From Trichodelitschia bisporula (Eukaryota > Ascomycota > Dothideomycetes > Phaeotrichales > Phaeotrichaceae): a DNA stretch of 64,000 nucleotides. Location of the stretch: NCBI GenBank assembly GCA_010356995.1, contig ML996703.1:124001-188000 (forward strand), given 5' to 3'. A program made the position numbers and the translations under genes. This document shows, piece by piece, positions 45,055-55,685 of the stretch (position 1 is its first letter; the number at the start of each line of letters is the position of its first letter). A model generated the notes under the pieces. It did not search any database. It worked only from the letters and a program-made list of their open reading frames with translations, and was not told where the DNA came from.

Positions 45055-47584
45055 TTACTCGTAATCAGGAATTGGGTTCCAGTTGGGAGGAAGCCGATTG
45101 ACCCACTCAGGGACACAGTCAGCATCGACAGGCTCGGACATGATCTCATGGCTCTTAAGAGCATTGCGCGGACTGACGGACGTTAGTATTATGACCAGCA
45201 AGATATTTGTGAATGTCCGGATATCATCAGCGCAAAAGACGGGATGCGCAGCGCAGAGCCCAAAAAGAAAAACCAAAACGAGCTACGCCGAAGCGCGCCC
45301 GAAGCCCAAAAGCCTCTTCAACTCACTCATCCTCATCGAAGATCTGAAGCGCGTTCAGCAGAACAGTCTCCAGAACACGCGGCTGCAAGGACGCCTCCTC
45401 GACGGGACCACCATGCGTGCCCATGACGCTAGGACTGTATATGTCAGCGATGAGCTACCGTGAGACCTGACGAGTTAGACTTACGCAAGGACGACTGCAA
45501 GGTTGGTGGCACTCATGCGATTTTTATCCTCGTGGTCGACCACACGGCGAAGATGAAGCACCAAAGCACGCAGAGTGGCGTAGTGCGAGTCCGGAAGCTC
45601 GTTGATCACGGCATGGACCGAGTCGCGACGAATGATGGGATCCGGCACACCTGATATCATTAGCGACAAATTTGTTTGCTTGGAAAAACTTACGAGCTGC
45701 GTCGATAAGAGCGCGATAAGCCCGATTGGTGAACAGCGGGTCCGGAAGCTGACGAAGGAATTCCTTCAACAGACCAACCGGGTTGTTGACGTCATGGTTG
45801 AAATCCTCCGGATTGCGGAAATCGACTTGAACATTGTCTGTATCAAACTTCTCGCGAAGCGCCTTGATGTGCGACGCGTTCCCGTTGAGGCGATAGATAC
45901 CTTCGGTATCAAGCCCAAACGTGTCAACGGCGAGAAGGCACTGGTGGACGAGCACAGGGACTGGAAGCTTGTCGCGCTCGAAGAGCTCCTCGAGAGACAA
46001 CCCGAAAACGCGGTTTCCCATCGAGTCGGGGCGCCCCGGTGGAGCCATCGTGCCAGCCATCGCGTACTGAGGGTTGGCGTATGGAGCGGGGTTCGTAGAG
46101 TTTGCAGTGTAGTTTGCAGGCTGCAGACTGGGGGGGGGATCGTACGGGGAGCGCTGTGGTTGTAAATCACCAGGAGCGCGGTACGAAGCAGGTGGGTAAG
46201 GTTGCGAATGAGAGGGATGTTGGTAAGTCGGCTGCTGAGGAGGATTGTAGTAAGTCGGCTGCTGAGCAGGGGCTGCCTGTGCCGGGCCGTGCGGTTGCTG
46301 GTACGGGTCCTTGGCAGGGACTAGAGGCTGCGAGGCACCCGATTGGCCGTACCTGGGAGCCGATTGTCCATACCCGGAAGCCGTTTGTTGCGGCAGTTGC
46401 GAGGGTGGCGCCTGCTGCGGAGCGAGTGTCTTGCACAAATGAGTATTGAGCCAAGCACAGAAGTGGAAGGGACGACTCACAGGATGCTGTTCGAAAACGA
46501 CGTTTTCGTGCTTCTTTGGCAGCTTGCCCAATGACTGCTTGATGGAGTCACGCAAGTCGGCGGCATTATCAATGCCAGAAATGAGCTCGCCCAGGCCTGG
46601 CTGAGGCTTGCCCGGACCGTCGTTTAATGGAAGTACGAGAACGCCTTTGCCGAGAACTAACTTCTCCAGAAAAACAGCTACGAAATTAACATCATCCTGT
46701 ACGCGCTGGAGGCGCAACCCACCATATTTCTGCCAGCTCATCGTCAAGCCGGAGTCACACTCCTGGATGAGATTCTGCAGAGAAGAGATGACCTGAGGCC
46801 GCACAGTGTCTTCCAACTCCTTGCGGATCTGCTGAGCTGCCTGGACCTTTGACTTGTAGTCCACTTCGGCAGCCTGGACTTTACCCTGGAGCACCTGTTC
46901 GTGCTGAGCGCCAGACTTGGGACCCTTGAGCCCGAAGTGACGGCCAGCTGTCTTGTCACCAGTTTTGACACGAGCATACTCCTCTGCGAGCGAGTCGTAC
47001 TTGGACTTGGCCTTGCGCAACTGGGCTTCGGCCTCCGCCGACTTCGCTTCGGCTGAGATGCCGAGTGATTTCCAGTGCTTCCGCCCCTTCTCCATATCGG
47101 CCGCAAGGGCGTTCAAGTCATCATGAACCTGGAAGACGTTAAGGGAGAACTGCGTTTCATGGTCGGTCATCCTGTCGTGCAAGACGGCGATTTGCTCGAG
47201 AGCGGTACGGTAGGTCCCCTGCCGCGAGTCGCCGCGATGGACACTGTCAGTCATGGACTTGATGAGCCGCCGACATTCGCGTGCCTCATCATCAGAGATA
47301 TTAGAGCGCTTCTTCATGAACGTCGAAGCGTCCTTGGCCGTCGCAATACTCTGCTTCAGACGGTTGAGCAGGGTAGTGATTCCGATCTGAAATCGTTAGC
47401 GCATTGCAATCGGTCTATGTATACAACCCACGTCTGAGTAGAGAACTTCATCGACTGTCTTTTGCGCAGCATTATCGGTCGGGTCAGTCGTGGTGGGCTG
47501 CGGCGCAGAGGGAACCGGCGCCTCGACAGGCTGTGCAACGGCACCAGAAGGCTGGCCGCCGACCGCCGCACTCGGTTCCTGCAT
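45055..47584 (-). CDS. F-BAR/RhoGAP protein, Rgd1-like
   Basis: Exons 47584-47432, 47386-45694, 45650-45485, 45434-45327 and 45172-45055 give 745 aa. The N-terminus is Ala/Pro/Gln-rich, joined to IGITTLLNRLKQSI, the start of an F-BAR domain (about 52-300) that bends and binds membranes. A disordered Pro/Gln/Tyr-rich linker follows (about 325-470). The RhoGAP domain (about 480-690) contains the arginine finger in TEGIYRLNG and the core NPVGLLKEFLRQLPDPLF and NRMSATNLAVVLAPSVMG. It should switch off Rho GTPases (Rho3/Rho4 in yeast Rgd1) at sites of polar growth. The last intron is long for this genome (154 bases); an unspliced form would stop at once after FDEDE. The neighbours are a large disordered protein and a divergent PNPOx gene. 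Confidence 0.92.
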
Positions 47585-48285
47585 CGTGTTTATATCACGA
47601 TGAGTAGAGGTCAAGGTTGAAGAGTAGGGTGGGGGTGAATGAATTGGTAGAACAGGATTGGGAATGGGAGATGTTTGTGAGAGTGAGTGAGGATGTAGAG
47701 GTTTGGGAGGTTGAGAGTGAGAGGGCGGCGCATAAGTGGTTGACGACAGCGCGTCGGCCTGTGCACCGCCACCGGCGGCATCGCGCACAGTCGCAGACTG
47801 AGCTTGGGGCAAGCCTCTCCCGGCGCGTGCCAAGACCCCGCCTTTTACGTCTCGAAGGAAGGTGAGGCGATGCATCTTCGACTTTGTTCGGGGAAATCGT
47901 TGAGTCTTGTCTTTGAAGGCCATCGGATCTGAACGTTGCGGATCTTGTGTGTCGTGTTCCTCTCTCGTCCAGTGTCCACCTCTCAGTTCGTCTCTCAAAC
48001 CCTCTTCCCTCCCCCCTCCCCTTCCTCCGCTGCTCTTGCCTTGCCACGCTCTGTCGTCTGATAAGCGGAGTCGCGCATTCCTTCTCACGGCAGTAGCATT
48101 GCAGCACCACCGAGTCTCCTGTCTAACGCGCCCGTTTGTTTGTGCTAGGTTTGTGGAGATTGCCTGTCTCCAACTCTCAACACTACCAAACACCAATCTC
48201 CATCCGAAAGACTCTACCATAATATCACCGGCAAAAGCTTTTGGCACTTTGTTTCGTTTCCTCCATACCCCAACCACGCTCTACC
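47585..48285. promoter_or_regulatory. Divergent promoter, RhoGAP and PNPOx genes
   Basis: A 700-base spacer between two start codons facing away from each other. Pyrimidine-rich tracts occur toward the right side. No further gene is convincing; overlapping frames here are shadows. Confidence 0.5.
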
Positions 48286-48992
48286 ATGCCGGGAAGCAAC
48301 GCCACTCAAGCCGTCGCACCGACTCTCCCCTCAGAGGTCGTGACGTGCCTCGAAAATGGGCGCTTCGTCAGTCTATCTACCGACGCGACACCCACTGCTA
48401 ACCTGCGATGAAGCTCCACCTCGCCACCTCGCACAATGATACCCCGCACGTCACCCTCATGAAGTACACGTACCTTCCGAGCTCGCCCTTCTTCAACTCT
48501 CCCACAATCATCATGACCACATCCACATCCTCTCGTAAGGCCTTCAACCTCTTTTCCAACCCGCGCGTGGCCCTGTTGGTGCACGACTGGATCTCACACC
48601 GCCCTCCCACACTTTCTACGTCCCCGCCCGGTAGCAATGCCGCCGAGCCGCAGGGCGTGCGGTCCAGCATGGCAGCGCTCCTCATGGGCATGAACTCGGC
48701 CTCCCTCTCACGCATCTCCGTCTCGATGAACGGCACAGCCAAGATACTCGAGCCTGGCAGCGAAGAGGAGGCATGGTGCAAGGAGCAGCACCGGGAGAAC
48801 AACAAGTTTGGCGACTCGACGAGCTTTGACCCGTTCGGCGGCGTTGTTGGTGAGTGCGGTGACGAGAGCTACATTGAGGGCGAGGAGGTTCAGGTTGTGA
48901 CGGTGGAGATCATGGACGGCCGCATCTCAGATGTCCGCGGCGGCGTCAAGGACTGGGTGGTGGGACCTGCAGTCAATGGCGCTCACGCATGA
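48286..48992 (+). CDS. PNPOx-fold (FMN-binding split barrel) protein
   Basis: Exons 48286-48366 and 48414-48992 give 219 aa in phase 0. The intron has a GTCAGT donor and a CTAAC branch site, and the join reads CLENGRF|LHLATSHNDTPHVTLMKYTYLP, the familiar start of the pyridoxamine 5'-phosphate oxidase-like fold. The rest includes NPRVALLVHDWISHRP and SSMAALLMGMNSASLSRISVSMNG and an acidic DESYIEGEEVQVVTVEIMDGR. It resembles the yeast YLR456W/YPR172W proteins. Whether it binds FMN or has vitamin B6 oxidase activity cannot be told from sequence. It is divergent from the RhoGAP gene. Confidence 0.9.
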
Positions 48993-50398
48993 AGTTGTCA
49001 TGATGGTCTCTGAGGACCACGTGCTTCACGTGACGTGCTCGGACATACTCCACCGCACGACAATGGATTCTGTCCCTTATGGACTGAACCGTTTGAGCTT
49101 GACATTAAGCTTATGCCTCGGTAGATCAAGGGGTGAGTCAGCTTCCGTTAGTTGTGAAAACTGCCACAGCTAGCGGTGTACAACGTATTTCCATTCTGCG
49201 AATGCATTCTACATCCGTAGTTACCACAGTACTCAATGACTTGCCACCCAATTTATGCTGCATATTGGTGACATCAGACAGAAGCCTTGAGGCAATTTCA
49301 GAGGGCGTTGAACCTCGGCAGCCGTGACAGCTGAGCCTCCGGTGGCATGTTGGCTTCCGGAAAGAGACTGTCCTGCTTCCTGTTGAACCAGGCGCTAAAG
49401 GGAATGCTTCCGACAACGATAACCATTGGATGGCAACTCCCCTCAGGGCGCAGTCAAGGGACAATTGGGTTAGGACACCGGCCGCCTTGATTCCACGTTG
49501 CTTGGAGCCTTGTTCAGCACGGAGCACGACAGCCCTCTTTCACGGACCGGAGAGCCAAAGGTTCGCCGCAAGCTATTGTGGAATGACGCCGGAGCGATGA
49601 CGCCTTTGCGGAGAGCAATTTGAACATGGGACAACAGCACAGGGCACGCGGGGTTTCTTGAGGTCTTGGCCAACATCATGCAAATGAAAGTGGCTTGGTC
49701 CGGTTCCCCAGCCCCAGGCGCTGACATCATCGCTATGGAAGTGGGATGTGGCGCAGCAGCGTGACCCCGCAAAAATGGGTGGTCCCTTGCAGATCAGGCC
49801 CAAAGCTTGTCGCAGCCTTCACGATGATCCTTGCTGAATCGGGAATTCTTCAAGAAGATCGAGAGTCGTTTTCCTCCCCAGGGGAAATGTGGCAGTGGCT
49901 ACGGGCAGGGCTGACCAGTCTGGATTGCAGCTATGACGCCCTTCTCCTCACCTCCTTTCGTCCCCACTCCAATTGCTTCACCAATGCCCAAGGCCCTATC
50001 CCTTTACAGCCCAATTCCGAAACCCCGTGTTGTTGCTCCATGGCCCGCCACCCTTGTCACTGCTTGCGCAAACAGTTTCCTTGGTTGTACCACAAACGCC
50101 TGGAGAAGGCGGGGTGATCCGGTGTTCCAGCCTCCTCTCTCTTCACCGTGAGGCTAGAGCACCCGGGTCGGAGTGAAGGCACCTTCTTTGCTTGTGACCC
50201 GTGTGACGTAATTCCTTCCATCCATTGCCCCCTCAGTGAAGCTAAAGAAGGTATAAATAACCCGTTGATTCCTCCCTATCTTCTCTTCTTCATCACAGCA
50301 CTTCATCACAACTGCTATCTACACTTGAACCTCACAATTTCCACACCAAGCTTCTCTACACTCCAACTACTCCAACAACCTAAACCAAATCACCCAAC
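48993..50398. promoter_or_regulatory. Upstream region of the hydrophilin-like gene
   Basis: About 1.4 kb without a gene. It carries a TATA box TATAAATA at 50252-50259, about 140 bases before the next ATG, and stress-element-like CCCCT or AGGGG sequences (CCCCCTCAG near 50228, CCCCAGGGG near 49877). These fit a stress-induced gene. Confidence 0.5.
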
Positions 50399-51382
50399 AT
50401 GTCTGGAATCAAAGCCAAGGTTGAGCAGGTCGTCGACAAGGTGCTCCACCCGGGTCAGCATTCGGATACCCACACCACTGGCACTCACGGCACCACCACT
50501 CATGCTGCTGGCTCTCACGGCACCGCTCACACTGCTGGCACTCATGGCACTCATGGCACTCATGGCACTCATGGTATGTTGCATACTACAACACCGACTG
50601 AGCATTTCGCTAACTTGACAGGTACCACGGGCACTGGCATAGGTGGGTCTAACAACACTGCTGGCCCCCACCGTTCCGACCTCGCCAACAAGGCCGATCC
50701 CCGTGTCGACTCTGACATGGACGGCTCTCGCAACGCCGGTGCTTCCAGCTACGGCCCTGGCGCTCACAACACCTCGACTGGCACGTCCGCTGGCTATGGC
50801 GCTGGCTCCAACAACGCCGGCCCCCACAGCTCCAGCCTTGCCAACAAGCTTGACCCCCGCGTGGACTCTGATATGGATGGCTCTCGCAACGCCGGTGCTT
50901 CCACGTATGGTCCCGGTGCCCACAACACCTCGACTGGCACGTCCGCTGGCTATGGTGCTAGCTCCAACACCGCTGGTCCCCATGACTCGAATATCGCCAA
51001 CAAGCTCGACCCGCGTGTCGACTCGGACCGCGACGGCTCTCGCAACGCTGGTGCCGCGGCCTATGGCCCCGGCGGCCACCAAACTGCTGGCGGCTACGGC
51101 ACCACCGGCTACACCGGCACCCACACCGGCCCGCACGACTCCAACATTGCCAACCGCATGGACCCGATGGTCGACTCTGACCGCGACGGTTCGCGCAACG
51201 CTGGTGCCTCGGCTTACGGCCCCGGCGGTCACAACACTGCTGGCGGCTACGGCACCACTGGTTACTCTGGTAACCAGAACGCTGGTCCTCACGATTCCAA
51301 GCTGGCCAACAAGCTGGATCCGCGTGTGGACAGCGACCGTGACGGCTCCTCCCGGGTCGGCGGTCCGAACACGACCTACTAG
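50399..51382 (+). CDS. Hydrophilin-like tandem-repeat stress protein
   Basis: Exons 50399-50573 and 50622-51382 give 311 aa. The 48-base intron (GTATGT...GACAG with a CTAAC branch) is a multiple of three and has no stop, so an unspliced form also stays open. After MSGIKAKVEQVVDKVLHPG and a Thr-His-Gly-rich stretch, about five units of 50-52 residues repeat: AGPH(x)S(x)LANK, (L/A)DPRVDSDxDGSRNAGAS, YGPG(A/G)H and a Gly/Thr spacer. The sequence is almost without hydrophobic residues and rich in Gly, Asn, Ser and Asp, like LEA/hydrophilin proteins. The DPRVDSDxDGS motif is widespread in fungal stress proteins of this sort. The role is probably as a soluble protectant in drying, heat or stationary phase; this is inference from composition and promoter. 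Confidence 0.85.
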   Translation: MSGIKAKVEQVVDKVLHPGQHSDTHTTGTHGTTTHAAGSHGTAHTAGTHGTHGTHGTHGMLHTTTPTEHFANLTGTTGTGIGGSNNTAGPHRSDLANKADPRVDSDMDGSRNAGASSYGPGAHNTSTGTSAGYGAGSNNAGPHSSSLANKLDPRVDSDMDGSRNAGASTYGPGAHNTSTGTSAGYGASSNTAGPHDSNIANKLDPRVDSDRDGSRNAGAAAYGPGGHQTAGGYGTTGYTGTHTGPHDSNIANRMDPMVDSDRDGSRNAGASAYGPGGHNTAGGYGTTGYSGNQNAGPHDSKLANKLDPRVDSDRDGSSRVGGPNTTY

Positions 51383-52314
51383 GTCGTGTCTCTGAACCTG
51401 CCGTACAACACACCGAAGCCCTGAAGCCGTTTGCTGAGCCTTGAATTTTCCCAGATCTTAATCCCTCTGCGCACCTATCTCTTCGCAGCCCCTCGATTCC
51501 ACCGACTTTGCGTACGCACCGTGGCCGTACACCTCGCATGGAAAAATTCGACTTCTTTGACCCCGAAGAAATTCCGGACGCGAAGTGGGACTCTCCTTCT
51601 CAGTTTCGCCATAAGTTGAGGTACACTGAAGGGAAGACCAACAAACATGACCCTGATCCGGCGCTGCGGTGCGTTAGCGCCACGGATGCCAGAACTATGA
51701 CGGAGGACGTGTTCGACAAGGGTGTTAGATGGTACTGATCGAAACAACTTCGCTGGGTTCGGTACTGCGCTTGTGGATCGAGGGTGTCTGGGTCGAGTGT
51801 CCTTACGACGATATGATACCCCTTGCTAGGCTCAGGGCTTCCTGGTAGTGTTGATGAATAACGAATTCCTTGTTCCTTTTTAAACACAGTTTTGATATGA
51901 ATGTGCTGCTTGTGTTTGACTCGTGACAATACTCTCTTGCATTCTCTCGAGCTTCTCTGGAGAGTCGTCTTGCTGTGCTTACGTTCCTCGGCCTTATGGC
52001 TGAAACGATCATTGATGTTAGGTAACTGGCACTTTGCAGCTGATAGGAACACATTTGATGTGGAGATGAAAGGAGCTATCTTCTACTTCAATTCTCAGTC
52101 TACACAGTTGTCGTTGCCTGTGTTATGATCTTTGCTCCCGTCAGCGTTAAGCAGTGGAGAGGGTAATGTATTGTAGCTAATGTGCGCTACACTACGAATT
52201 GGCCTGCCCTCATCCCCAAATCCAGCCATGAGATCATGATAACTCTTCCACTTCCTCTCCATTCCACACTGCCTCCACCTCCTCCCTTCACCCCAACGTC
52301 TCCATTCCTATCCC
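51383..52314. other. Intergenic region with one small ORF
   Basis: About 930 bases. Apart from the small frame at 51538 nothing looks coding. The left part is the 3' flank of the hydrophilin-like gene. Confidence 0.4.
51538..51738 (+). CDS. Small hypothetical ORF, 66 aa
   Basis: The frame opens at an ATG (MEKFDFFDPEEIPDAKWDS) and ends VFDKGVRWY. The composition is balanced and protein-like, without low complexity. It could be a real small gene or a fragment of a longer one. I do not recognise it, and it has no clear promoter of its own, being 155 bases after the preceding stop. Confidence 0.3.
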   Translation: MEKFDFFDPEEIPDAKWDSPSQFRHKLRYTEGKTNKHDPDPALRCVSATDARTMTEDVFDKGVRWY

Positions 52315-52911
52315 CTACGGACCCGGACTCGGGCAAACCGTCGCCGTACTAACGATAACAGTCTCGGTCGGGACCATCTCCGTACAAGTACTCACCACCG
52401 TACCTGTCACACAACTCTCGATAATACTCTCAACACCCGTGACGATCACGCCTTGCACCTCTACCGCGCTCGTCCAGGGGACTTCGATATTCGTGCTGAT
52501 GCTTGTAGTCAACGTGTCGACCGAGGTGGACCAGGTTGTGGTTGTGATGGTTACAGGGAAAGAGGAAGTGCAGAGCGAGGTGCTGGGGATGAAGCTGGGG
52601 GTTGTGTGGACGCCGGAGGAGAGGGTTGTGGTTGTGGTTGTAGTGGTGGAGGAGAGGGTGGTGGTTAGGGTGGTGGTGGAGGTTGTGGTTAGGGTGGTTA
52701 GGCCGGTGGAGGGGAGGGTTAGGGTGCTGGTGAGGGTGGCTTGGAAAGTGGAGCACACTGGCGACGGGGTGGAGAAGGGGCCGGCGGGGCTGCTGCTCGG
52801 CCCATAGCCCTGGGGGAAAGAGAGGGCACTGGCAAGTTAGCAGGATCGACGGTGAAGAGGAGGGACAGACCCGGTGATGAGGAGGAAGATGGGAAATATG
52901 GGGAAGAACAT
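52315..52911 (-). CDS. Thr/Ser-rich secreted or wall-protein candidate
   Basis: The body (about 165 codons to the stop at 52315) is nearly all Thr and Ser: TLTSTLTLPSTGLTTLTTT, runs of TTTT, then a Cys-containing end (SCVTGTVVSTCTEMVP, TVCPSPGP). An ATG at 52911 starts a perfect signal-peptide-like MFFPIFPIFLLITG, but it is in another frame from the body. A short intron between about 52870 and 52832 would join them into ...LITGLALSFPQGYGPSSS; its donor would be weak and it would be only about 38 bases. Alternatively the start is the ATG at 53003. The 5' structure is therefore uncertain. An O-glycosylated cell-wall or secreted protein is likely. Confidence 0.5.
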
Positions 52912-53927
52912 CTTGGCTGCTGGGTTCTGGCTGACGGTTTAGGTTTCTGGATGAATTGCTGGGTAACTGCCGAGGGTATCTCAAAGTGTGGTGACCGTCT
53001 CATCGCTGCGGTGCGGAAGGAGTTTTATACCGGCCGATCCATTGCGGTATCGCGAGATATGGGAACTTCACATGGCTACATCGTCATCGCGAGCCAGAAC
53101 TGCCTCGGCCGTAACTCCTAACTCCTAACTCTTAATAACAAACAAAGAAATGTGATCACTGCTACATTGTGCTGTTACTTCGATGTGATATCTCTCTTAG
53201 GCGGCAGCAATGCTAGCAACGTGGGCTAGACGGTGGGCGACCTTGGGTGATATATCGATCCTGTGTACGGGGCTCCACGTGGTTGACAGCGGGAATATGC
53301 ATGAAGAACGGTTTTATGTTTGGAGAACCGCGATGTTCCAGCTGTATGTTAACGAGATGAATGGAGGAAAAGCGGAGGAAGAGGGGTGGTTGCATATGGC
53401 GTTCTAGAACTAGAACCTAAGCTAATGGGAGAAGAAAACGAATTACAAGCTAAACTACCATGACGTTATTGTATACAGATGGAATAAAAAGCCGTGATGA
53501 TGCTCAATCGAAGCATCGCAGCTCGCTCGAAGTGAGGTTGTTGTCGTCGGGCGGCAGATGCATCTCCGCGCCTCGCCAAGCTCCGGCACCCATCCCGCAT
53601 GGCCCGAGCGCAAGGCCAGGTCGGAAATTTCGAGACGAGCAACGACCGCAACGACCGGGTCACCAACAACCTCCAGACGCTCGTAATTCCTCCCGGTTAC
53701 ACGCCCCGAACGGCCACTCCCTCTTCCGCACCTGCTGGTACCCGATCACACTTCTGCCACGTCGCTCCACAACGCTCCCCCACCGCTCAAGATCTCCACT
53801 TCGGCGACCCCGGTCCCAACGAAGCATCTCGCGACGCCTAGCAAGACTTGTTTGCTCAAGGAGTTCAATTAACTGCGACGTGCGACTGAGGAACCACGAG
53901 AATCAGCTGCCCGGTGCTCTCTCCGCC
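52912..53927. promoter_or_regulatory. Divergent region, Thr-rich gene and AIM11
   Basis: About 1 kb. It contains a short tandem of TAACTCC near 53115-53140. The frame of the AIM11 gene extends upstream without stops to 53460, but has no ATG suited to the family until 53928. No other gene is supported. Confidence 0.4.
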
Positions 53928-54461
53928 ATGGCCGCCGCTGCACCCTCAATGCCCGACGTCAGCGCCGCCCCCAGCGCCAAACCGGATACACCACCGGACA
54001 CGCCCTTCCAACGGGCAAAGAAGCAAGCCGGCCTCTTCGCCGCAGGCGGCGCCTTTATGCTCATGTCCTCGCTCATCACCCGCCGGGCCATAAACCGACG
54101 CATCCAATGGTCAAAGCCCGCCTTCTTCCACCAGAGCAACATGCCGCCCATCGCAAAAGTCGACGGGCCGCTTGAAGCCATGGAAGCGCTTACACTGGCC
54201 ACAGTCAACACCATGAGCTTCGGGATCATGCTGGTGGGCGGCCTGGCCTTCGCGGCGAATATTTCGTCCCTGGACGAGCTGAAGAAAATCACGAAGGAAC
54301 GAGTGGGGTTTGATGTTGAGGCTGCACCGGCGTTGGGTGATCCGGCGCTGAGTAAGGAGGAGTGGATCAATCAGGTGCTCATGGAGGAGGACGAGCAGAG
54401 AGTCAAGGCGCTGGAGGCGCAAACACGGCCGCCGGGTGGGGACAGCGAGGGCAGGCGGTGA
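53928..54461 (+). CDS. AIM11: AIM11-like mitochondrial membrane protein
   Basis: It encodes 177 aa from the ATG MAAAAPSMPD; the same frame is open to 53460, but that part looks like leader sequence. Two hydrophobic helices are visible: about 34-52 (AGLFAAGGAFMLMSSLIT) and about 95-115 (LATVNTMSFGIMLVGGLAFAA). The conserved block RRAINRRIQWSKPAFFHQSN and the loop ISSLDELKKITKERVGFD are those of Aim11 of ascomycetes (altered inheritance of mitochondria). The tail is Arg/Glu-rich. It is probably mitochondrial; the biochemical role is unknown. Confidence 0.9.
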   Translation: MAAAAPSMPDVSAAPSAKPDTPPDTPFQRAKKQAGLFAAGGAFMLMSSLITRRAINRRIQWSKPAFFHQSNMPPIAKVDGPLEAMEALTLATVNTMSFGIMLVGGLAFAANISSLDELKKITKERVGFDVEAAPALGDPALSKEEWINQVLMEEDEQRVKALEAQTRPPGGDSEGRR

Positions 54462-54879
54462 CGGATGGATGCCAGACACGTGGATCGCGGGTGGATGCCT
54501 GCGCCTACTGCGGCGATGGTCGCTTGCTAACAGTGGAGCCCGGGATACTGGCGCAGCTGCGGTTGCAGCGAAGCTGTGCGAGATGCTGCATCTTGTGCGA
54601 CTCGGGATGGGCCGGTATGCGTGATGCCGTTGGGATGCGGGCACGTGGCTCGAGGCAGAGTCGGCGAGGCCGAAGTCGATATGGCGTGCGTAGGCGCGTC
54701 GTGAACGCCTATTGAGGCGGTTTGATAGGTTAGTAGCACAATCTCAACTCACCGTTGTTACTGTTGTGTTTGGTGTGGGTTTGGTCTGGATGTGCTCTGA
54801 GCTTACGCGCCGCAGTCACCCTCACTGCCACGCGGTCCGTCTGGACGATTGAGCGTCTATTGTCCCATCTAACTGCCGG
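54462..54879. other. Convergent 3' spacer
   Basis: About 420 bases between the stop codons of AIM11 and the MoaE gene. It should hold both 3' UTRs; nothing else is visible. Confidence 0.5.
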
Positions 54880-55460
54880 CTATGCGATCCGCACGCCCGC
54901 CTGCCCGTCCCGGTTCGCCCTCCACACTCCACCTTCCTCGCCTTCAAACTCCTCCAGCTTCCAGATCTCCGTCCGCTTCTTGCACTCTTCCAGTGCTTCC
55001 TCGCCGCCGCGCCATGCCGCCTGGCGATGTGGCGCCGATACCGCGATCAGGATACTCTCTTCCCCAACGGGCACTACGCCCAAGCGATGAACTAGGGTGA
55101 TGGCCGTCAGGTCGTGCTTCTTCTTCATTTCATTGGCGATCCTCTTGAGCTGCGCAAGTGCGAGGATGGTGTAGGATGTGTATTCTAGCTGCTTGACGGG
55201 CTTTCCGTCGAAGGTGTCGCGCGTTGTGCCTTCGGTTTGTTAGTTGTCCCTGAGACGGACGGGCTGCGAGATTTTGTACCAGCGAACAGGACTACTGCGC
55301 CTGCTTTGGGGCTTTTGACCCGATTGATTGCGGTCATGGTGTCGAGGTGGTCGTGGGTCAGTTCGACGTAGATGTTTTCGTCTTTGAGGACCATTGGGAC
55401 CAATTCTTCGTCGCTTTCGCCGCCCATTTGGGCATCTTCACTTTCTGTAGAAGGGTCCAT
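54880..55460 (-). CDS. Molybdopterin synthase catalytic subunit (MoaE/MOCS2B)
   Basis: Exons 55460-55280 and 55229-54880 give 176 aa; the intron with a CTAAC branch joins FAGTTRDTFDGKPVKQLEYTSY in phase. The N-terminal 35 residues are acidic and variable. The MoaE fold follows: GAVVLFAGTTRD, LTAITLVHRLGVVPVGEESILIAVSAPHRQAAW and the catalytic-lysine region KKRTEIWKLE. It converts precursor Z (cPMP) to molybdopterin with the small subunit MoaD/MOCS2A carrying the sulfur. This cofactor serves nitrate reductase and xanthine dehydrogenase. The Aspergillus nidulans counterpart is cnxH. It is divergent from the RBM5-like gene, with only 225 bases between starts. Confidence 0.95.
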
Positions 55461-55685
55461 TGCTTAGACAATGAGATAAGGAATCGAACCGAAATTCACT
55501 TGGATCGATAATACTGTAGTCACTCCGTTTGCCCAATCCCTCAAACGTCCAGACCCCGCCGAGCCCCATTTCGCTCCCATCATCCACGTGACACCCAACC
55601 CGCCCGCGCCACCACCGCCGACCTCATCCCTCCATCTTTCAACAACTCTCTCTCCACCACCACGATCACCACATTCATACACAGC
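55461..55685. promoter_or_regulatory. Short divergent promoter, MoaE and RBM5-like genes
   Basis: Only 225 bases separate two start codons facing away from each other, so both promoters must overlap. Confidence 0.55.

Noticed and set aside
55464-55520. GGTTCGATTCC box on the minus strand resembling a tRNA B box
   Set aside because: The T-stem and acceptor stem do not pair and no matching A box is found at the proper distance.
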